Counted from the first letter of the stretch, positions 46,696-60,295 are shown. The stretch is DNA of 64,000 nt from Watersipora subatra (GCF_963576615.1 NC_088714.1:49733882-49797881); one strand, 5' to 3'. Numbers and translations: made by a program. Notes: generated from the letters alone by a model not told the origin.

Positions 46696-48519
46696 AAACA
46701 ACAAATTTTATCTTTTACTAAATTTTAGTGGAGTTCAGTCAAATTGGAAAAGCATTTTGAAATATCTCAAACTAACGAAGAAATGTATATAGAAACAAAT
46801 TACAATAATGATAGTCTGTTTATTATATCTATTAGAATTATTACATTTATTATTTCTTATAGATTTTTATGTATATTTTTTATAAATGTCTAAAAAAGAG
46901 GCAGACTTCTTCTTCCATCACACTTTGGCTGCTTGTCTGGCAAGCATCAAAAAAAAGAATTTATATATTACTAAAACTATATTTGTCATTGAAATGACCA
47001 GTAGTGACTTGAATAACTCTATTGATAGTTTTTGTAAAATACTTTTATTGTAAGTAATCTGTCTAATATTTTTCTTTATTTTTTTCAAACCGCTGTAGTC
47101 TTTTGGGCGAAAGCATTTGATCTGTGTAGAACATGTTGGTTGTTAATTTTCCAGAAATGTCATCAGGGGTGACAGCAAATATACTCAACTTTAAAATGAT
47201 CATTTTCTTGTGGCTGCAACACGAAAACATTTAAATCAAACAAAAGCTATTCAGGGCTTAAGATGTGCTTACCACAATTCCATTCTTAAAGTAAAAACAG
47301 CAATAAGCAACATATATTGAAAATACATATTTGATCGTGTTGTTTGTGTTTGCATGTCCCTGTGTTCACTGGCTTGTGTCACGTGTCTTTATATTTCTGT
47401 GTCTCCATTCTACCATTCCTGAATGCCTCTGTATATGTGGTTGCTGCGCCCTCGTGTTCTATGCCTTTATGCCCCCATTTTTGTATGTCTGTGTGCCCCA
47501 ATGTTTAAATATAGCATCTGTGGCACTTGCTCTATCTGACCAGCCATCATCTGGTCATTTACATATATTATTAAAGGCATATAAGTTAGATTTGCCTGCT
47601 CCTGATTTACAATTCGCATCTGCTATGCAGATGACGCTATCATAAACAAAACTATCAGTACTGCATATAGTTTACTATTAAATGATCTTTCATAGAAGGT
47701 GTTTACATAAGTCTAAAGGTAAGCACAGCTATATTAGATGGTGCGAAATATCAGTATAAGGAGAGGACAACTTTAAATGTATATCAAGGGTGCAACTCAC
47801 AATGAGATCATTCTTAATGATTCCTGTAGATCAAGCTTACTGTCAACAAAGCCAGGCTAACCAGATGTTACTAGCCGTTAGGAAACCCCCTATCATAAGG
47901 TGACAGTGTCTGGCAATCTCAGCTCTTTTATAATAGTTCCAAGTCTTCATGACCATTTTTCAGAAAACCTATTAATCTACTGCTTGCTTTGCTCTATGAT
48001 ATCTGTCTGAATAAAATATTGTTTTTAATAATTTGCCAATGAAGCAAATAACAAGTTTTATTTGTTTGTAGAGACCGTAAGAACTGCAGTAAAACCTCGA
48101 CATGCGAAACTCGCCATATTCCGACATTTACTTACGATCTCATAGCTCTTGTATGTTTGTGCCAGTAGTTTTTTTCACAAAACATCATGTTAAATGGCTA
48201 CTGATACATGTATGTTGCTAAAAACAACCTGAAGGCTTATAAAAGAAAACCAAATATCTAAACTAGAGACTGTAACTAAACTAACCCATACTGAGATAAC
48301 AGGTTACACCTTTATAAGTCTGACGCTGTCTGCGAGAGAGCTAAACTATTACACCTACATTATGTAAGACATAAGCATGTTACTATCATATTTACTGAGA
48401 AGATCAAACAGCTGCTTCAGAATTTGAAAGATGAACATCTTATAATGAAGAGTTAATTTAATTTAAAAAAGACTGCAAACCATTCAAAAGTCATTACTTT
48501 GTTAGCTAACTAGCATAAA
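46696..48519. other. No supported gene; small open stretch 46886-47050 and a transposon-end-like motif at 48087
   Basis: A 55-codon frame from ATG 46886 (MSKKEADFFFHHTLAAC...) runs to a donor-like gtaagt at 47050, with no partner exon. The 104-codon frame at 47331-47645 shows no recognised domain. cagtaaaacctcgacatgcg at 48087 resembles pogo/Tigger termini. Confidence 0.3.
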
Positions 48520-48610
48520 CTGGATGCTGGTGTGGCTAAATTGGTAGGGCGTCGTACTGGTGAACGGGAGGCTCTGAGATCAAATCATCGGAGGCATGGA
48601 TTCTTTACTC
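48520..48610 (+). mobile_element. tRNA-like SINE fragment (S6)
   Basis: ggtgtggctaaattggtagg (A-box-like) and gagatcaaatcatcgg (B-box-like) in tRNA spacing. Stems are degenerate. Confidence 0.5.
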
Positions 48611-50029
48611 CAAGATTTTAATAGCCATAGCTGCACATATACAATGATGACAGACTTTGAGAGAAACATGAAGTTAGTTTACTGTAGCCTCTATTTATGC
48701 TCTACATGGTAACCGGTGTGGGGTGTATGATACAGCTATCTTCCACATAATACCAATATTTTGAAAACTCTATTTCTACATGCTCTACCTAACAAAATGA
48801 TGTCTGTTTTGCATTAATTACAACATCTAGTCAACTAATTTGATTTTCAGGGAAATCTGTCACAAATTTGTAATTTGACCAAAAATGAACAATCATAAAC
48901 TGACATGCTATGTATATCCAAACATAAACAGTTTAAGTCAACTCTGATATTATGTGAAAAAGGCTTCACAGTTCTCACAACCCGGTGCAGAACAATCACA
49001 GCGAAGGCATTTAAGCATGTATTTACACGCAGCTCGTACTCGAGTGCTTCTGCAATAACAAAGGTCACTAAGCAATCCAAATTCTAAATTAACTGCAATG
49101 ATTCAGGCCTTACAAATATCAATTCATGCTTTGTTTATCTTCAGGCCTGTCTTTTGAGCGCAGCCCTTCAATTAGGGTTTTATAAATGCATATTAATTCC
49201 TTGACGCAAAGCTATGACACTGTTTGAACTCTGATTATGATCTCTTGAATGTAAATAATTATTCTAGACTGGTGAAGTAGCTAGTCTATGCCTCGAGGCT
49301 AAAGTGTTGTTGCGAGTCTCAGTTATATGACTATGAATGAAACTGCGTCACGAAATAGCAGAATATTTGAAGACACGCCTTCCCTATTTTCGTGAGACTA
49401 TAAATGGGGAAGAATAGAAAAAAAATGTGGAAATTGGCAACACTTTAGAAATCACTACGAAAAACATTATAATTTTGTGCCAAAAGTTTTACCAGGTAAT
49501 GATCAATATCGAAGTAGGAAATTAAATCAGGATCATTAACTTCATAAAAAATGTGGCTGACTAGGTCGAAGTCTCATTGTTTAAAGAAAAAAATTGGCAA
49601 GTAACTTCGAAGCATCGGAAGCTCTAAAAAAGAACGAGGTTAGGCAATTTCAACCAAATTCTAAAGTGATTATATTTGCCTAAAACATATAAGGGCAAGC
49701 TATTAATAAGTAATCTAAAATGAGGCATGGCTAGATTCCTTTAGCTAAGCAAGTTCTATTTTCTCAACTCTGAACTAAGTTGGTTTTTAGTTGCCACCAA
49801 GTGGGACAGGAAACTAGATGGAATAACTATAAACCATTAAGGAATAGTGAATCCATAAAACAGGATGTTTTCATCATTTGTTAGTCTACACTGTTAGTTT
49901 TTAATAATACAGAAGTAAAAGCTAAGATATCTAGCTGTTAATTATATTTTAAGTATATATGGAAAAAGGCCGTCTTTTCTAAAAGTATAATGTTAGCTGA
50001 CTTATAGCTGGTGAATTGCCAGAGAGTCT
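48611..50029. other. Nothing recognised
   Basis: 1.4 kb of AT-rich sequence. Frames at 48847-49087 on both strands overlap each other and show no coding character. Confidence 0.45.
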
Positions 50030-50394
50030 CTCTTAACACCTGAGTTGATTTGCTATTGTCTTTTTAACACCCGAGTTGACACGCTATTGTCTCTCAACAC
50101 CTGAGTTGACATGCTATTGTCTCTTAACACCTGAGTTGACTTGCTATCGTCTCTTAACACCTGAGTTGACTTGCTATTGTCTCTTAACACCTGAGTTGAC
50201 TTGCTATTGTCTCTTAACACCTGAGGTGACTTGGTATTGTCTATTAACACCTTAGTTGACTTGCTATTGTCTCTTAACACCTGAGTTGACTTGCTATTGC
50301 CTCTTAACACCTGAGTTGACTTGCTATTGCCTCTTAACACCTGAGTTGACTTGCTATTGTCTCTTAACACCTGAGCTGACTTGCTATTGCCTCT
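50030..50394. repeat. Tandem array, 30-bp unit x 12 (first locus)
   Basis: Unit is cttaacacctgagttgactt plus gctattgtct, the same unit and orientation as the array at 57250-58345. It runs directly into foldback B4 at ctcttaaaga, sharing the TTAA. Confidence 0.95.
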
Positions 50395-50885
50395 TAAAGA
50401 TGAATTTCCATGAAATTTTAGAAAACTTCATCAGAAAGTATTGGTATTTGTTAACAATTGCAATTGTTTTTGAAGTTTGAGGTGATCTGGCAACCGTTAC
50501 GTTTGTGTCGTTTCAAGATTGAAACTGACAAAAACTTAGTTGGGGTTAAAAGCTTCGCAAAAAAGTACATGCCAAAATGACGTCACTATTTGCGCAGGTG
50601 CAGGTCTCTCTTGTTATTGATACTGGCTGATGCATTTAATTTCCAGCGTTATGCATCTTTATTCTGTTAGCCTCTTTGTAAAAAAGGCAACTATTGATGC
50701 CCTGATTGCACTTTTGTTTGAATCTGAATGTTTTAACAAGTTGATCAAGTTTTGTCAATTTTAATTTTGAAACATTCTGGCAGTCAGACCACCTCAAGCA
50801 TCAAAAGCAATAGCAAGCAAAAAAAATACCGATATTTTTGATCGAATATATGAAAATTTGTGTAAGGTCACCCTTGACATTTAAG
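50394..50885 (+). mobile_element. Foldback element family B, complete copy B4 (about 490 bp)
   Basis: Starts ttaaagatgaatttccatga at the last repeat unit; inner arms ttgaggtgatctgg and cattctggcagtcagac; ends near tgtaaggtcacccttgacat. Divergent, but same order as B2. Confidence 0.75.
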
Positions 50886-51539
50886 TTAATTGAGCAAAGT
50901 AATTCATGTTCTGATACAAACCACCAAGGTTCTAGAGACTATAGAATTTCAGAACGAATACTCAAATTCATTGTAAGCATCACGTCAACTGGTAACTACA
51001 AAAGTTTATCTTTGGCATGAATGTTCACAACCATCAGTTTGACGTATGGTTCTATGATTAAAATGTTGGCGCTTGTTTGGAAAATTCTTGCAATGCTTGA
51101 CTCTCATTGGCTAGTTCTGCCATTACTATCTCAAGCCTTTTAAACAGGTTTTTGGAAGCATTAGCCAGATATTACAATAAATCATGACAAAAAGACATCA
51201 ATGAAAAACTAAGAGTATTTTTCAAAAATCAGGAAATTATTGGACAATCATTAGAAAATAACAAATTGCATAATAAGTTGCACATAAAATAACAGTCTCT
51301 ATGAACAGCCTGTGTCGCCTACAAATATTGTCATGATGATATTGACATACACATATGACAATAGCATTGACAAGATGCTGAGAAGATGCTGACAAAAGGC
51401 TGAAGAGATGTTGACAAGATGCTGACATACATGTATCTTTGAGATGTATAAACGACAGTTGTGTAAACAGAACAGAAATTTATAGTATTTATGAGATCTG
51501 CGATTGCGATGGCAGTATACACATAGGCCTAGCTCTGTT

Positions 51540-51754
51540 ATGCCACCACAGCTTACACTATCATCTAGTGCTGTATGGAAATACAGGACTCCGAGATTAA
51601 TTTACAACGGACAGCTGCGCTTGGCAGGAACTGATAGTCTGCAGGTTTGCGTTTGTATTCCTATATAGTCCCACTGACTATCCTGATAGATCATCATTTA
51701 ATTACCTATTCTCTTTGCTTTTAGATTCTGCTCCATAATTTTGATGATGGATGA
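51540..51754 (+). CDS. Weak candidate two-exon coding segment, unrecognised
   Basis: From ATG 51540 the frame reads MPPQLTLSSSAVWKYRTP, then RLIYNGQLRLAGTDSLQ, to a possible donor (gtttgc, weak) at 51645. A strong acceptor (ctctttgcttttag) at 51724 would continue in phase with ILLHNFDDG and TGA at 51752-51754. The frame is open upstream to 51497, so this could be the end of a longer gene. No family recognised; it may be chance. Confidence 0.2.
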
Positions 51755-52289
51755 GCATTTATTCCTGGTGATTATAGAGAATCTGCCCGATTAGGAGCAG
51801 CGCATGCCATGTGACGTCTGTCATAAAAGAGTTAACTCAGCTTGTCCGGTTATTTGTTTACATTTTATAGCATTTTCAGTTTTGCGTACCTTTGTACCCA
51901 ACAGATGACAATAAGGCCGACTCTACCTAAATACTGACCTTCAAATAATTAAACTGATCTATGTTTGTAACAACAAATCATGTACCAAAGTGCAATTCTG
52001 ATATTAGAATGTTTTTGCTGTGATTCTGCTACCTTTTGCTTTGCTCATTCTAAATGTTTGTAAATGTTGATGTTTTAGCTAATAATATAAAGATATAATT
52101 AAACAGCAGCTTAATTTGTGGTAGTAAGTCAGCCATTTCAGCGTATGAGATAATGGTAGTTCAGCTCTTCTTATGAAGATGTTGCTATTTGTGGTTTTTT
52201 TAGAGTTTGAGTGCTTTAATGATATCGCTACTATCTTAGTAGGCCTATACCGTTTAATTATTTTTAGAGTTTTTGTTAATGTTAGCTTA

Positions 52290-52545
52290 TGTCATTATTT
52301 GCATATTATATATATAATATATATATTCTATTCACTGATCTATTATATATATATAAAGTATATATACTGTATATATATACTGTATATATATACAGTATAT
52401 ATATAGCATATATATAGTATATATACGGTATATATACAGTATATATACAGTATATATACAGTATATATACAGTATATATACAGTATATATACAGTATATA
52501 TACAGTATATATGTACAATATATATATATGTTTATAGATATATAA
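52290..52545. repeat. AT microsatellite with 11-bp unit
   Basis: Repeats of cagtatatata with ctgtatatata and TA runs at the left. Predicted frames on both strands are artefacts. Confidence 0.93.
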
Positions 52546-52719
52546 TAGAAAAGTAGTCAGGCCTACTGCTAACAGCACTCTACGCTCTAAAAAATGTGGA
52601 GTCTTATAACTAACTAGAGTGTTCGAATAGGTTGTCACTTATCTTTATTCCAGATTGATGTTTTACTCTGAATTCACGACAGGTCTGCTTCGTGCTGGTA
52701 CACTCTTCAGATGACTTGT

Positions 52720-52782
52720 GTTAATATATAAATAAATATATAAATAAATATATAAATATATATATATATATATATACTCACG
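52720..52782. repeat. AT microsatellite
   Basis: taaataaatata units passing into (ta)n. Confidence 0.9.
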
Positions 52783-53005
52783 CTACAGACAGTACTGTTT
52801 CGGCTATTGAAGCAATGAGAGTTGACTTCCTGCCATGAAGCAACCAAGTTGCCTCACAGACTTTAAGAAAGTCAATGTGCTGGCACCAGAGTGCTCAAAT
52901 CACAAAAGTTATAAGCTTTGCACAAATGCTAATAGTGCCGCATCTCTCACAGAGTGCTCAACCAAACCGAAGTAAATGAGCACATAGTCATATACTCATG
53001 CTACA

Positions 53006-53220
53006 GATGTATATATATATGTATACATAAATATATATATATGTATATATATATGTATATATGTATATTTATATAGTATATATATATAGTATATATATAC
53101 TATATGTATATATACACATATTTATATATAATATCTATATATATGTATATAATATGTAAATATATATGTATATATAAATATATGTATATATATAATATAT
53201 GTATATATATGTATATATAT
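53006..53220. repeat. AT microsatellite (tatatatg-rich)
   Basis: Irregular gtatatatat repeats over about 215 bp. Confidence 0.92.
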
Positions 53221-54500
53221 TCAACAAGGTAGATTAATTCCAGCTGAATATACTAACATTCTCTAATACAAGATATACAGTGGTGCATGAAATAAACCGG
53301 ACGGCCTTTGTTGGAAAACTAAGATTCTCATTTACAACATTGTTACTCATTGAGAATTTAGTCAATAGCCATAAATTATATATTAAATTAATCTTAATTT
53401 GGTCTTGATTTCAAATATGTAATTCAAAAAGCTGATCTGTTATCTTTTTGAATGAATATGTACGTTAAGTTCTGAATATTCAATTTTTTTAACGGTTGAA
53501 GAAACAATCTGCACAGATATAGTCACACCACATACATTTTAAAAAATTTTCATATACATCACCCAATCGTCTTTGCTCAAAAGGCTAATTTGAAAATAAC
53601 ACTTATTTGATGAGCATTTTAAAAGTTAGTTTTCAGGTGTTTCGGGTGTCACCTAACCTTTGGTAAAAATACAAAGGAAAAAATGTTGTTCTATATGCTA
53701 ATTGTTTCCAAAATAGTTTTTAATCTCTTTGAGGTTTTGTTTAGAATTTTTTCTTTTTGACATTTTATAAAGACTTTTTTTACACAAGCATTGTGAAAAT
53801 AATTCCAAATGCATTTTCTAAAATAGCATAACTTAATTATAGAAGCTGTTAAAAAGGTAAGGAAAATATTTTAATAACTTCATAAGGTAACAATTTATTT
53901 ATATTTTGTTATGTCATGTAATTTAAAGTTATCTCTTTTGATCTGTCCTTTACGTGTTGGTACATTTATATGTTTCCACTACAGATTTTAGCTTTTGTAT
54001 GTAAAATAGTTCATATTGGAATATACAGCCCGCAAGTTGGACAAGAGACTGTTTTCGCATTTCTAAGGTAAGTTGCCTATTGGCTGATTAGCAATTTTAG
54101 TCTCTTACAATCTTGTATATATATAATCTTGTATAAATTCAATTTAAAGCTTTAATTAAACAGTATTACCAAGTTACACATTTGAATGATCATATCCTTT
54201 GGCACATTATGGTGGTCTTTCGGTTATCAGTTTTCCTGTTAGCCCCAACATGCATTTGCATTTCAGTTGCATTAAGCAGAGCTTCTTTATATATGTTTCA
54301 TTTTCTTCGAGTTTTTCAAGTTAGGGAAGTTTAATTTTAAACTTCAAGTTTATTTGAAGAAGCATTTACTGGTATTACCAAAATTATTAAGCAAATTTGA
54401 GTAAAACAATAATGAAAAGAATATATCAATATATAAGAATGCATTATCAAGATGGTAGATATAGAAATGTTTATAGAAATGTGGTTATAGAAATCATTAT
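53221..54500. other. Nothing recognised
   Basis: AT-rich sequence lacking open frames of note. 53280-53470 (gtggtgcatgaaataaacc...) could be an old transposon end, not established. Confidence 0.4.
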
Positions 54501-54510
54501 CTAGAGGCAG

Positions 54511-55700
54511 GTGGATATAAAAATATTTATAGAGACAGTTATAGAGACAGATATAGAGACAGATATAGAGACAGATATAGAGACGGATATAGAGACAGTT
54601 ATGGAGACAGATATAAAGACAGATACAGAGACAGATGTAGAGACATACATAGAGACAGATATAGAGACAGATATAGAGACAGATATAGAGACAGATACAG
54701 AGACAGATATAAAGACATATATAGTGACATATATAGAGACAGATATAGAGACAGATATAGCGACATATATAGAGACAGATATAGAGACAGTTATAGAGAC
54801 AGATATAGAGACAGATATAGAGACATATATAGAGACAGATATAAAGACAGATATAGAGACAGTTATAGAGACAGACATAGAGACAGGCATAGAAACAGAC
54901 ACAGAGATGGTTCTAGAGACATATATAGAGACAGATATAGAGACAGATATAGAGACAGTTATAGAGACAGATATAGAGACAGATATAGAGACAGTTATAG
55001 AGACAGACTTAGAGACAGTCATAGAAACAGACATAGAGATGGTTCTAGAGACATATATAGAAACATATATAAAGACAGATATGGAGACAGATATAGAGAC
55101 AGATATAGAGACAGTTATAGAGACAGACATAAAGAAAGACATAAAAACAGACATAGAAATGGTTCTAGAGACAGATATAGAGACAGATATAGAGACAGTT
55201 ATAGAGACAGACATAGAGACAGACATAGAGACAGATATAGAGACAGATATAGAGACAGATATAGAGACAGATATAGAGACAGATATAGAAACATATATAG
55301 AGACATATATAGAGGCAGATATAGAGACAAATATAGAGATAGATATAAAAACAGATATAGAGACATATATAGAGACATATATAGAGACAGATATAGAGAC
55401 AGTTATAGAGACAGACATAGAGACAGGCATAGAAACAGACATAGAGATGGTTCTAGAGACCTATATAGAGACAGATATAGAGACAGTTATAGAGACAGTT
55501 ATAGAGACAGATATAGAGACAGATATAGAGACAGATATAGCGACAGATATAGAGACAGATATAGAGACAGATATAGAGACAGATATAGAGACAGATATAG
55601 AGACAGACATGGAGACAGACATAGACGCTGACATAGAGGTGGTTCTAGAGACAGTTATGAAGAATGATATAGAGATAGTTATAGAGATGATTAGAGAGAA
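54511..55700. repeat. Tandem array, 12-bp unit, about 98 copies
   Basis: Unit is gatatagagaca with variants gtt, gac and tat at the first codon-like triplet. It yields a 405-codon + frame (Asp-Ile-Glu-Thr repeats, 54511-55728) and a 313-codon - frame (Ser/Val/Ile repeats). Variants change residues freely, and no start context, splice site or flanking domain supports translation. A motif gagatggttctagagac recurs at irregular intervals, showing higher-order duplication. Confidence 0.95.
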
Positions 55701-55729
55701 GATTTTAGACAATACGATCTCCGATTAGA

Positions 55730-57250
55730 TGACCCAAATCTTGGAAAGGCAGAGTTTTTCTCTCTGATTACACATATGAAGAATACTCTACTAGGGGTCA
55801 TTACAAAGTTCCATGCTCAAACTCTCAGGGTTATTCACTACCGGAAACAGTATGTATGCCAATATGTCTTGGATTCTGTGATCAATTAATCAAACGATGT
55901 ATTGTCAACCCTATATTGTCCCACAACCAAACACGGGCGAAGAGATTGTTTGGGAGCTTTATGATAAATGCATATGCGCACACAACTCCCGAAAAATTAT
56001 CCGTCAACGGCCGTTACCAAACACTTGTAGCGAAATCCCATCAAAAGATTTAACCATTTTTGTGTAGAGTTGTTTAAGTATAATAATGATACAAAACACA
56101 TAAACATATTTAAATATGTTACCAAGTCTTTGAAAAGTTGAAGCAACATCCTAAAACTAACCGATTTGATCAGATTATACATAAATAGTCAGATTAATTT
56201 GGCCTAAAATCGCAATAAAAACTTGACAAGCCTTTTTAATCAAACTTAAGACCGGTCAATGAAACGCTGATAAGGCAGGGTGACAGAGAGTAAAACCATT
56301 AAGTCGCGCGCATTTCACAAGAAAGATGTGCACATTTCACCAGTCTATGGCATTTTCCAATTGCTGAAGGTTTCTGTAATTAATGTAGAAGTACTGAAAA
56401 GTAATCATTTCTTTTTGCCGATTCTACCGGACTCCGACATTTTGGACACGTATAATGAGATTTTTGGTATTCCAACTGATGTCCAAAGCCCTGAAAGTAA
56501 AGAAAATGACGAGGATATTTTTTTAACGATTCTTACAAGATTTTTACAATATTTAATTGTAAGAATAATTATGCAATTTTATAAGATTATTATAAAATTT
56601 AGTCATAAGAATAATCATTCGAATTTACAAGACCAAAGTATATAGTGACCGATGGTGTGCAATATGTTACTGTTATGGTTTTTCTAAAGATTTTGTTGAT
56701 GATACTGCGGATGTGCCCAATATCGCGGTACTGCCAAGCCGTTTTTAATATCTGCAAAATTAAGTAATAGGCCTACATTTTCTTATAGATATACATCTGT
56801 TTCTATGACAGCCAGCTAAAATCTATTTAGGTTTTTAAATTCTGCATAATCTTTTAGATATAAATACAGAGATCTAGATAAATATCACAACTTCTTGATA
56901 TTGGTTGCTATGACCAATGATATACAGCCCCCAGCCTGTGTATACTACAAAGCAGCTTGCCATTTTACTTCTAATATTGCATTTCTCCTATTGCAGGGGA
57001 AAGATATACACATATAATCTTTTCCTTTCATTATTGCTGTTTGTTGTACATCATAACACCCAGTACATTACAGCTACTATTGCAGTTACCATTGCAGTTC
57101 TCCTATTGCACTGCAGTGCCATTTGACTGCTAATATTGCATTTCTCAACCGGCAGTACCCTTTTTTATCCATTATCACTTTGGTCGTGGGCTGTATGACA
57201 GGGGAATTTCTAGTTTATAATAGTTTAATAAACTATGGTACCAACTGCCG
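55730..57250. other. No supported gene; unrecognised 121-codon frame at 56280-56645
   Basis: The + frame 56280-56645 contains LPILPDSDILDTYNEIFG and an acidic PESKENDEDIF stretch, then becomes AT-rich. I do not recognise it; it could be a decayed transposon fragment or chance. Confidence 0.2.
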
Positions 57251-58345
57251 TACTTACTTAACACCTAAGTGAACTTGCTATTGCCTCTTAACACATGAGT
57301 TGACCTGCTATTACCTCCTAACACATGAATTGACATGCTATTGTTTGTTAATACGTCAGTTGACTCGGTATTGCTTTTTAATACGTGAGTTGACTTGCTA
57401 TTGCTTCATAACACCTGAGTTGACTTGCTATTGCCTCTTAACACCTGAGTTGACTTGCTATTGCCTCTTAACACCTGAGTTGACTTGCTATTGTCTCTTA
57501 ACACCTGAGTTGACTTGCTATTGTCTCTTAACACCTGAGTTGACTTGCTATTGTCTCTTAACACCTGAGTTGACTTGCTATTACTTCTTAACACCTGAGT
57601 TGACTTGCTATTGCCTCTTAACACCTGAGTTGACTTGCTATTGCTTCTTAACACCTGAGTTGACTTGCTATTACTTCTTAACACCTGAGTTGACTTGCTA
57701 TTGTCTCTTAACACCTGAGTTGACTTGCTATTACTTCTTAACACCTGAGTTGACTTGCTATTGTCTCTTAACACCTGAGTTGACTTGCTATTGCTTCTTA
57801 ACACCTGAGTTGACTTGCTATTACTTCTTAACACCTGAGTTGACTTGCTATTGCCTCTTAACACCTGAGTTGACTTGTTATTGCCTTTGAACACCTGAGT
57901 TGACTTGCTATTACTTCTTAACACCTGAGTTGACTTGTTATTGCCTCTTAACACCTGAGTTGACTTGCTATTGCCTCTTAACACCTGAGTTGACTTGCTA
58001 TTGCCTCTTAACACCTGAGTTGACTTGCTATTGCCTCTTAACACCTGAGTTGACTTATTATTGCCTCTTAACACCTGAGTTGACTTGCTATTACTTCTTA
58101 ACACCTAAGTTGACTTGTTATTGCCTCTTAACACCTGAGTTGACTTGCTATTGTCTCATAACACCTGAGTTGACTTGCTATTGCCTCTTAACACCTGAGT
58201 TGACTTGCTATTACTTCTTAACACCTAAGTTGACTTGTTATTGCCTCTTAACACCTGAGTTGACTTATTATTGCCTTTGAACACCTGAGTTTATTTGCAA
58301 TTGCTTTTTAATACGTGGGTTGATTTGCTATTGGCCCATAACAGC
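57250..58345. repeat. Tandem array, 30-bp unit x 36 (second locus)
   Basis: Same unit and orientation as 50030-50394; variation is mainly at ttGCct/ttGTct/ttACtt. Outer units are diverged and inner ones uniform. Frames on both strands (Glu-Leu-Thr-Cys-Tyr type and Asn-Ser-Lys-Ser-Thr type) are period artefacts. Confidence 0.96.
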
Positions 58346-58945
58346 TTATGTTGTTGTCAATCCTAGTGGTACCTATTGATAGTATAGTAACCATAGCGGT
58401 TGCTAAGACTAACTAATCTCTTGGCTGCTAGTAGAGTGTATATTTTCAGAATATTATTGGTGACTTTGTGTCCATCATCTAGCTAACTGCTGGAGTTAAT
58501 ATTTCCTTTCAAATGTAAAGGCAATGCTCTTCAAAATCTTATCGAGTATGATATTTGTGCAATGGTGTGATTGAGTTGGTGTTGATTTGGGTTGGCTAGA
58601 GCTGGTTATTAAATTTGACCAAACATACTTAACATCTATGTCTGTATCCCTTTGTTCAGTAAACTCACAGTAGACGTGATTGCTTGTTTGAGCGCAGTGG
58701 TCTCGAAGTTTTAAGATGGTTTACAGACATTGTTATGTTCATCAATTACACGAGGATTTTGCATCTTAGCTGCTGCTAGCTTTTTTATGATTTCTTGCAA
58801 AATAGGTGGCTCTGGTTAAGCTGAATACTACGTTAAAATGCTTTTTGTCTCAACCCCTCTGTTCACAGTTATTTTTGTTTTTGCTGCCTTAATTCAGAAG
58901 CGTTATTTGAGAAGCACGCTGTTACAATTATTCTAAACTTTTCCA
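58346..58945. other. Nothing recognised
   Basis: Unremarkable AT-rich sequence between two arrays. Confidence 0.45.
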
Positions 58946-59035
58946 AGCAAGGCCATTTTCAAGCAAAGACATTTTCAAGCAAGGCCATTTCCAAGCAAGG
59001 CCATTTCCATGCAAGGCCATTTCCAAGCAAGGCCA
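58946..59035. repeat. Tandem array, 15-bp unit x 6
   Basis: Unit is caagcaaggccattt with minor variants. Confidence 0.92.
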
Positions 59036-60100
59036 CGTTTCAACATCATTACATTAACTTGGACCTTAGTAACCTGTTAATCTTGGTGTCAGAACCCTAG
59101 CTCTAACAATGGACCTTTTATAACAATAGTTGACAGTATCAATGAACAGTTCTGGTGTCATACAGTATCTTGTAGTAGGTTCTTATCAAGCTGCCATCGT
59201 TTGGCACACTAATTTTATAGGATAGCTTACTCTCTAAATCTGGATGGGTTCTTTAAGCAATCTCTTACTAATTTATCATGATGAGCTAAAACAGAAGGCA
59301 CACCACTCTGCATTTGCTGTATGAACATTCAGCAATTGTTCAAAATTAGATATTGAAGATCGATATCCTTAACTTGTTTCCTATTGCAGTAATGCAGCTA
59401 TAATTTGTTACTATTTCTTTAAAGTTACCAACAAGTTGGTCTTTTAATAGCGATCACGAATAATAAAGGCATGCGAACATTAGCAAAATTGTCATAACAA
59501 CTGAATGTATTATTTTTCACGAGAAGTAGCCCACTGGTGGTGCACCTACACAAGAGAACTCAAAGAGCTGCTCACTCTAAGCGGATTCCTAAAATATTTG
59601 TTTAACACATCTCAGTGACTCACGAAACTAATGTTCTCAACCTGAGCAAGTCATGTAACAATGGTATATTCTTCAAGACTAAGTTTCTCAGTTTTTTGTA
59701 GCCTAAGTTTGTAAGTATTTTGTAAAGGAGTTTCTTCACATCTGTGTGTGCTTTTCTTGGTTTGAAACTCTATCGTTGACTTCACTAGTGACTGCTGCTA
59801 TTGATGACACGTAATCTCCTTTTTGGAGTTGTCTGTGCTTTCTTTATGCCTGGATTTATAACTATCTATACATATGCATATATATATATATTTATATATC
59901 TTATACCTATATATATATTTCTCAAAGTATGTCCATATGTCTGTCTGCATTTCGGCTATAGCTATTGTTAGAATAACTGTAGCTGGACAATGATGCTGAC
60001 GCAATGTCATGGAGCACCGTCATTAGAAGCCTAGCAGCTAACTGGAATTTTCCATTGGCATTGTGCCAGGCTAATAGCTGGAAAATTACAGTTGTTTGAC
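59036..60100. other. Nothing recognised apart from an AT microsatellite near 59875-59925
   Basis: (tatatatat) runs at 59878-59920; no coding signal. Confidence 0.45.
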
Positions 60101-60295
60101 AGAGTTTTAAAACCTTTACAGTTGTTTTTATTTTTCTCTCAATTTATTTCAACTACACAAAACACTTTTTTTCATGATATGTAGTTTGAAAGTTATAGAA
60201 TGGCAAATGTTGTTATATGTTAAATACAAATCAATTTTCTGTCCAGACTTTTTTATTACTCGGGCAACGCCAGGTAGCACAGCTAGTACATATAT
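60100..60295 (+). mobile_element. Non-LTR-type 3' tail, copy 1
   Basis: About 85-90% identical by eye to 61330-61522 (acctttacagttgttttta, caactacacaaaacact, aatacaaatcaatttt). It ends in cgggcaacgccaggtagcac then agctagta followed by TA repeats, a terminal motif common in invertebrate non-LTR elements and their SINEs. Confidence 0.65.

Noticed and set aside
47331..47645. 104-codon + frame, Cys- and Phe-rich
   Set aside because: Sequence derives from loosely repeated tgtgt/ctgtg motifs; no domain, splice signals or conserved pattern visible.
57300..58280. Frames of 126-232 codons in the 30-bp array, and their relatives at 50053-50480
   Set aside because: Open on both strands, terminating with the array and lacking any non-repeat coding part.
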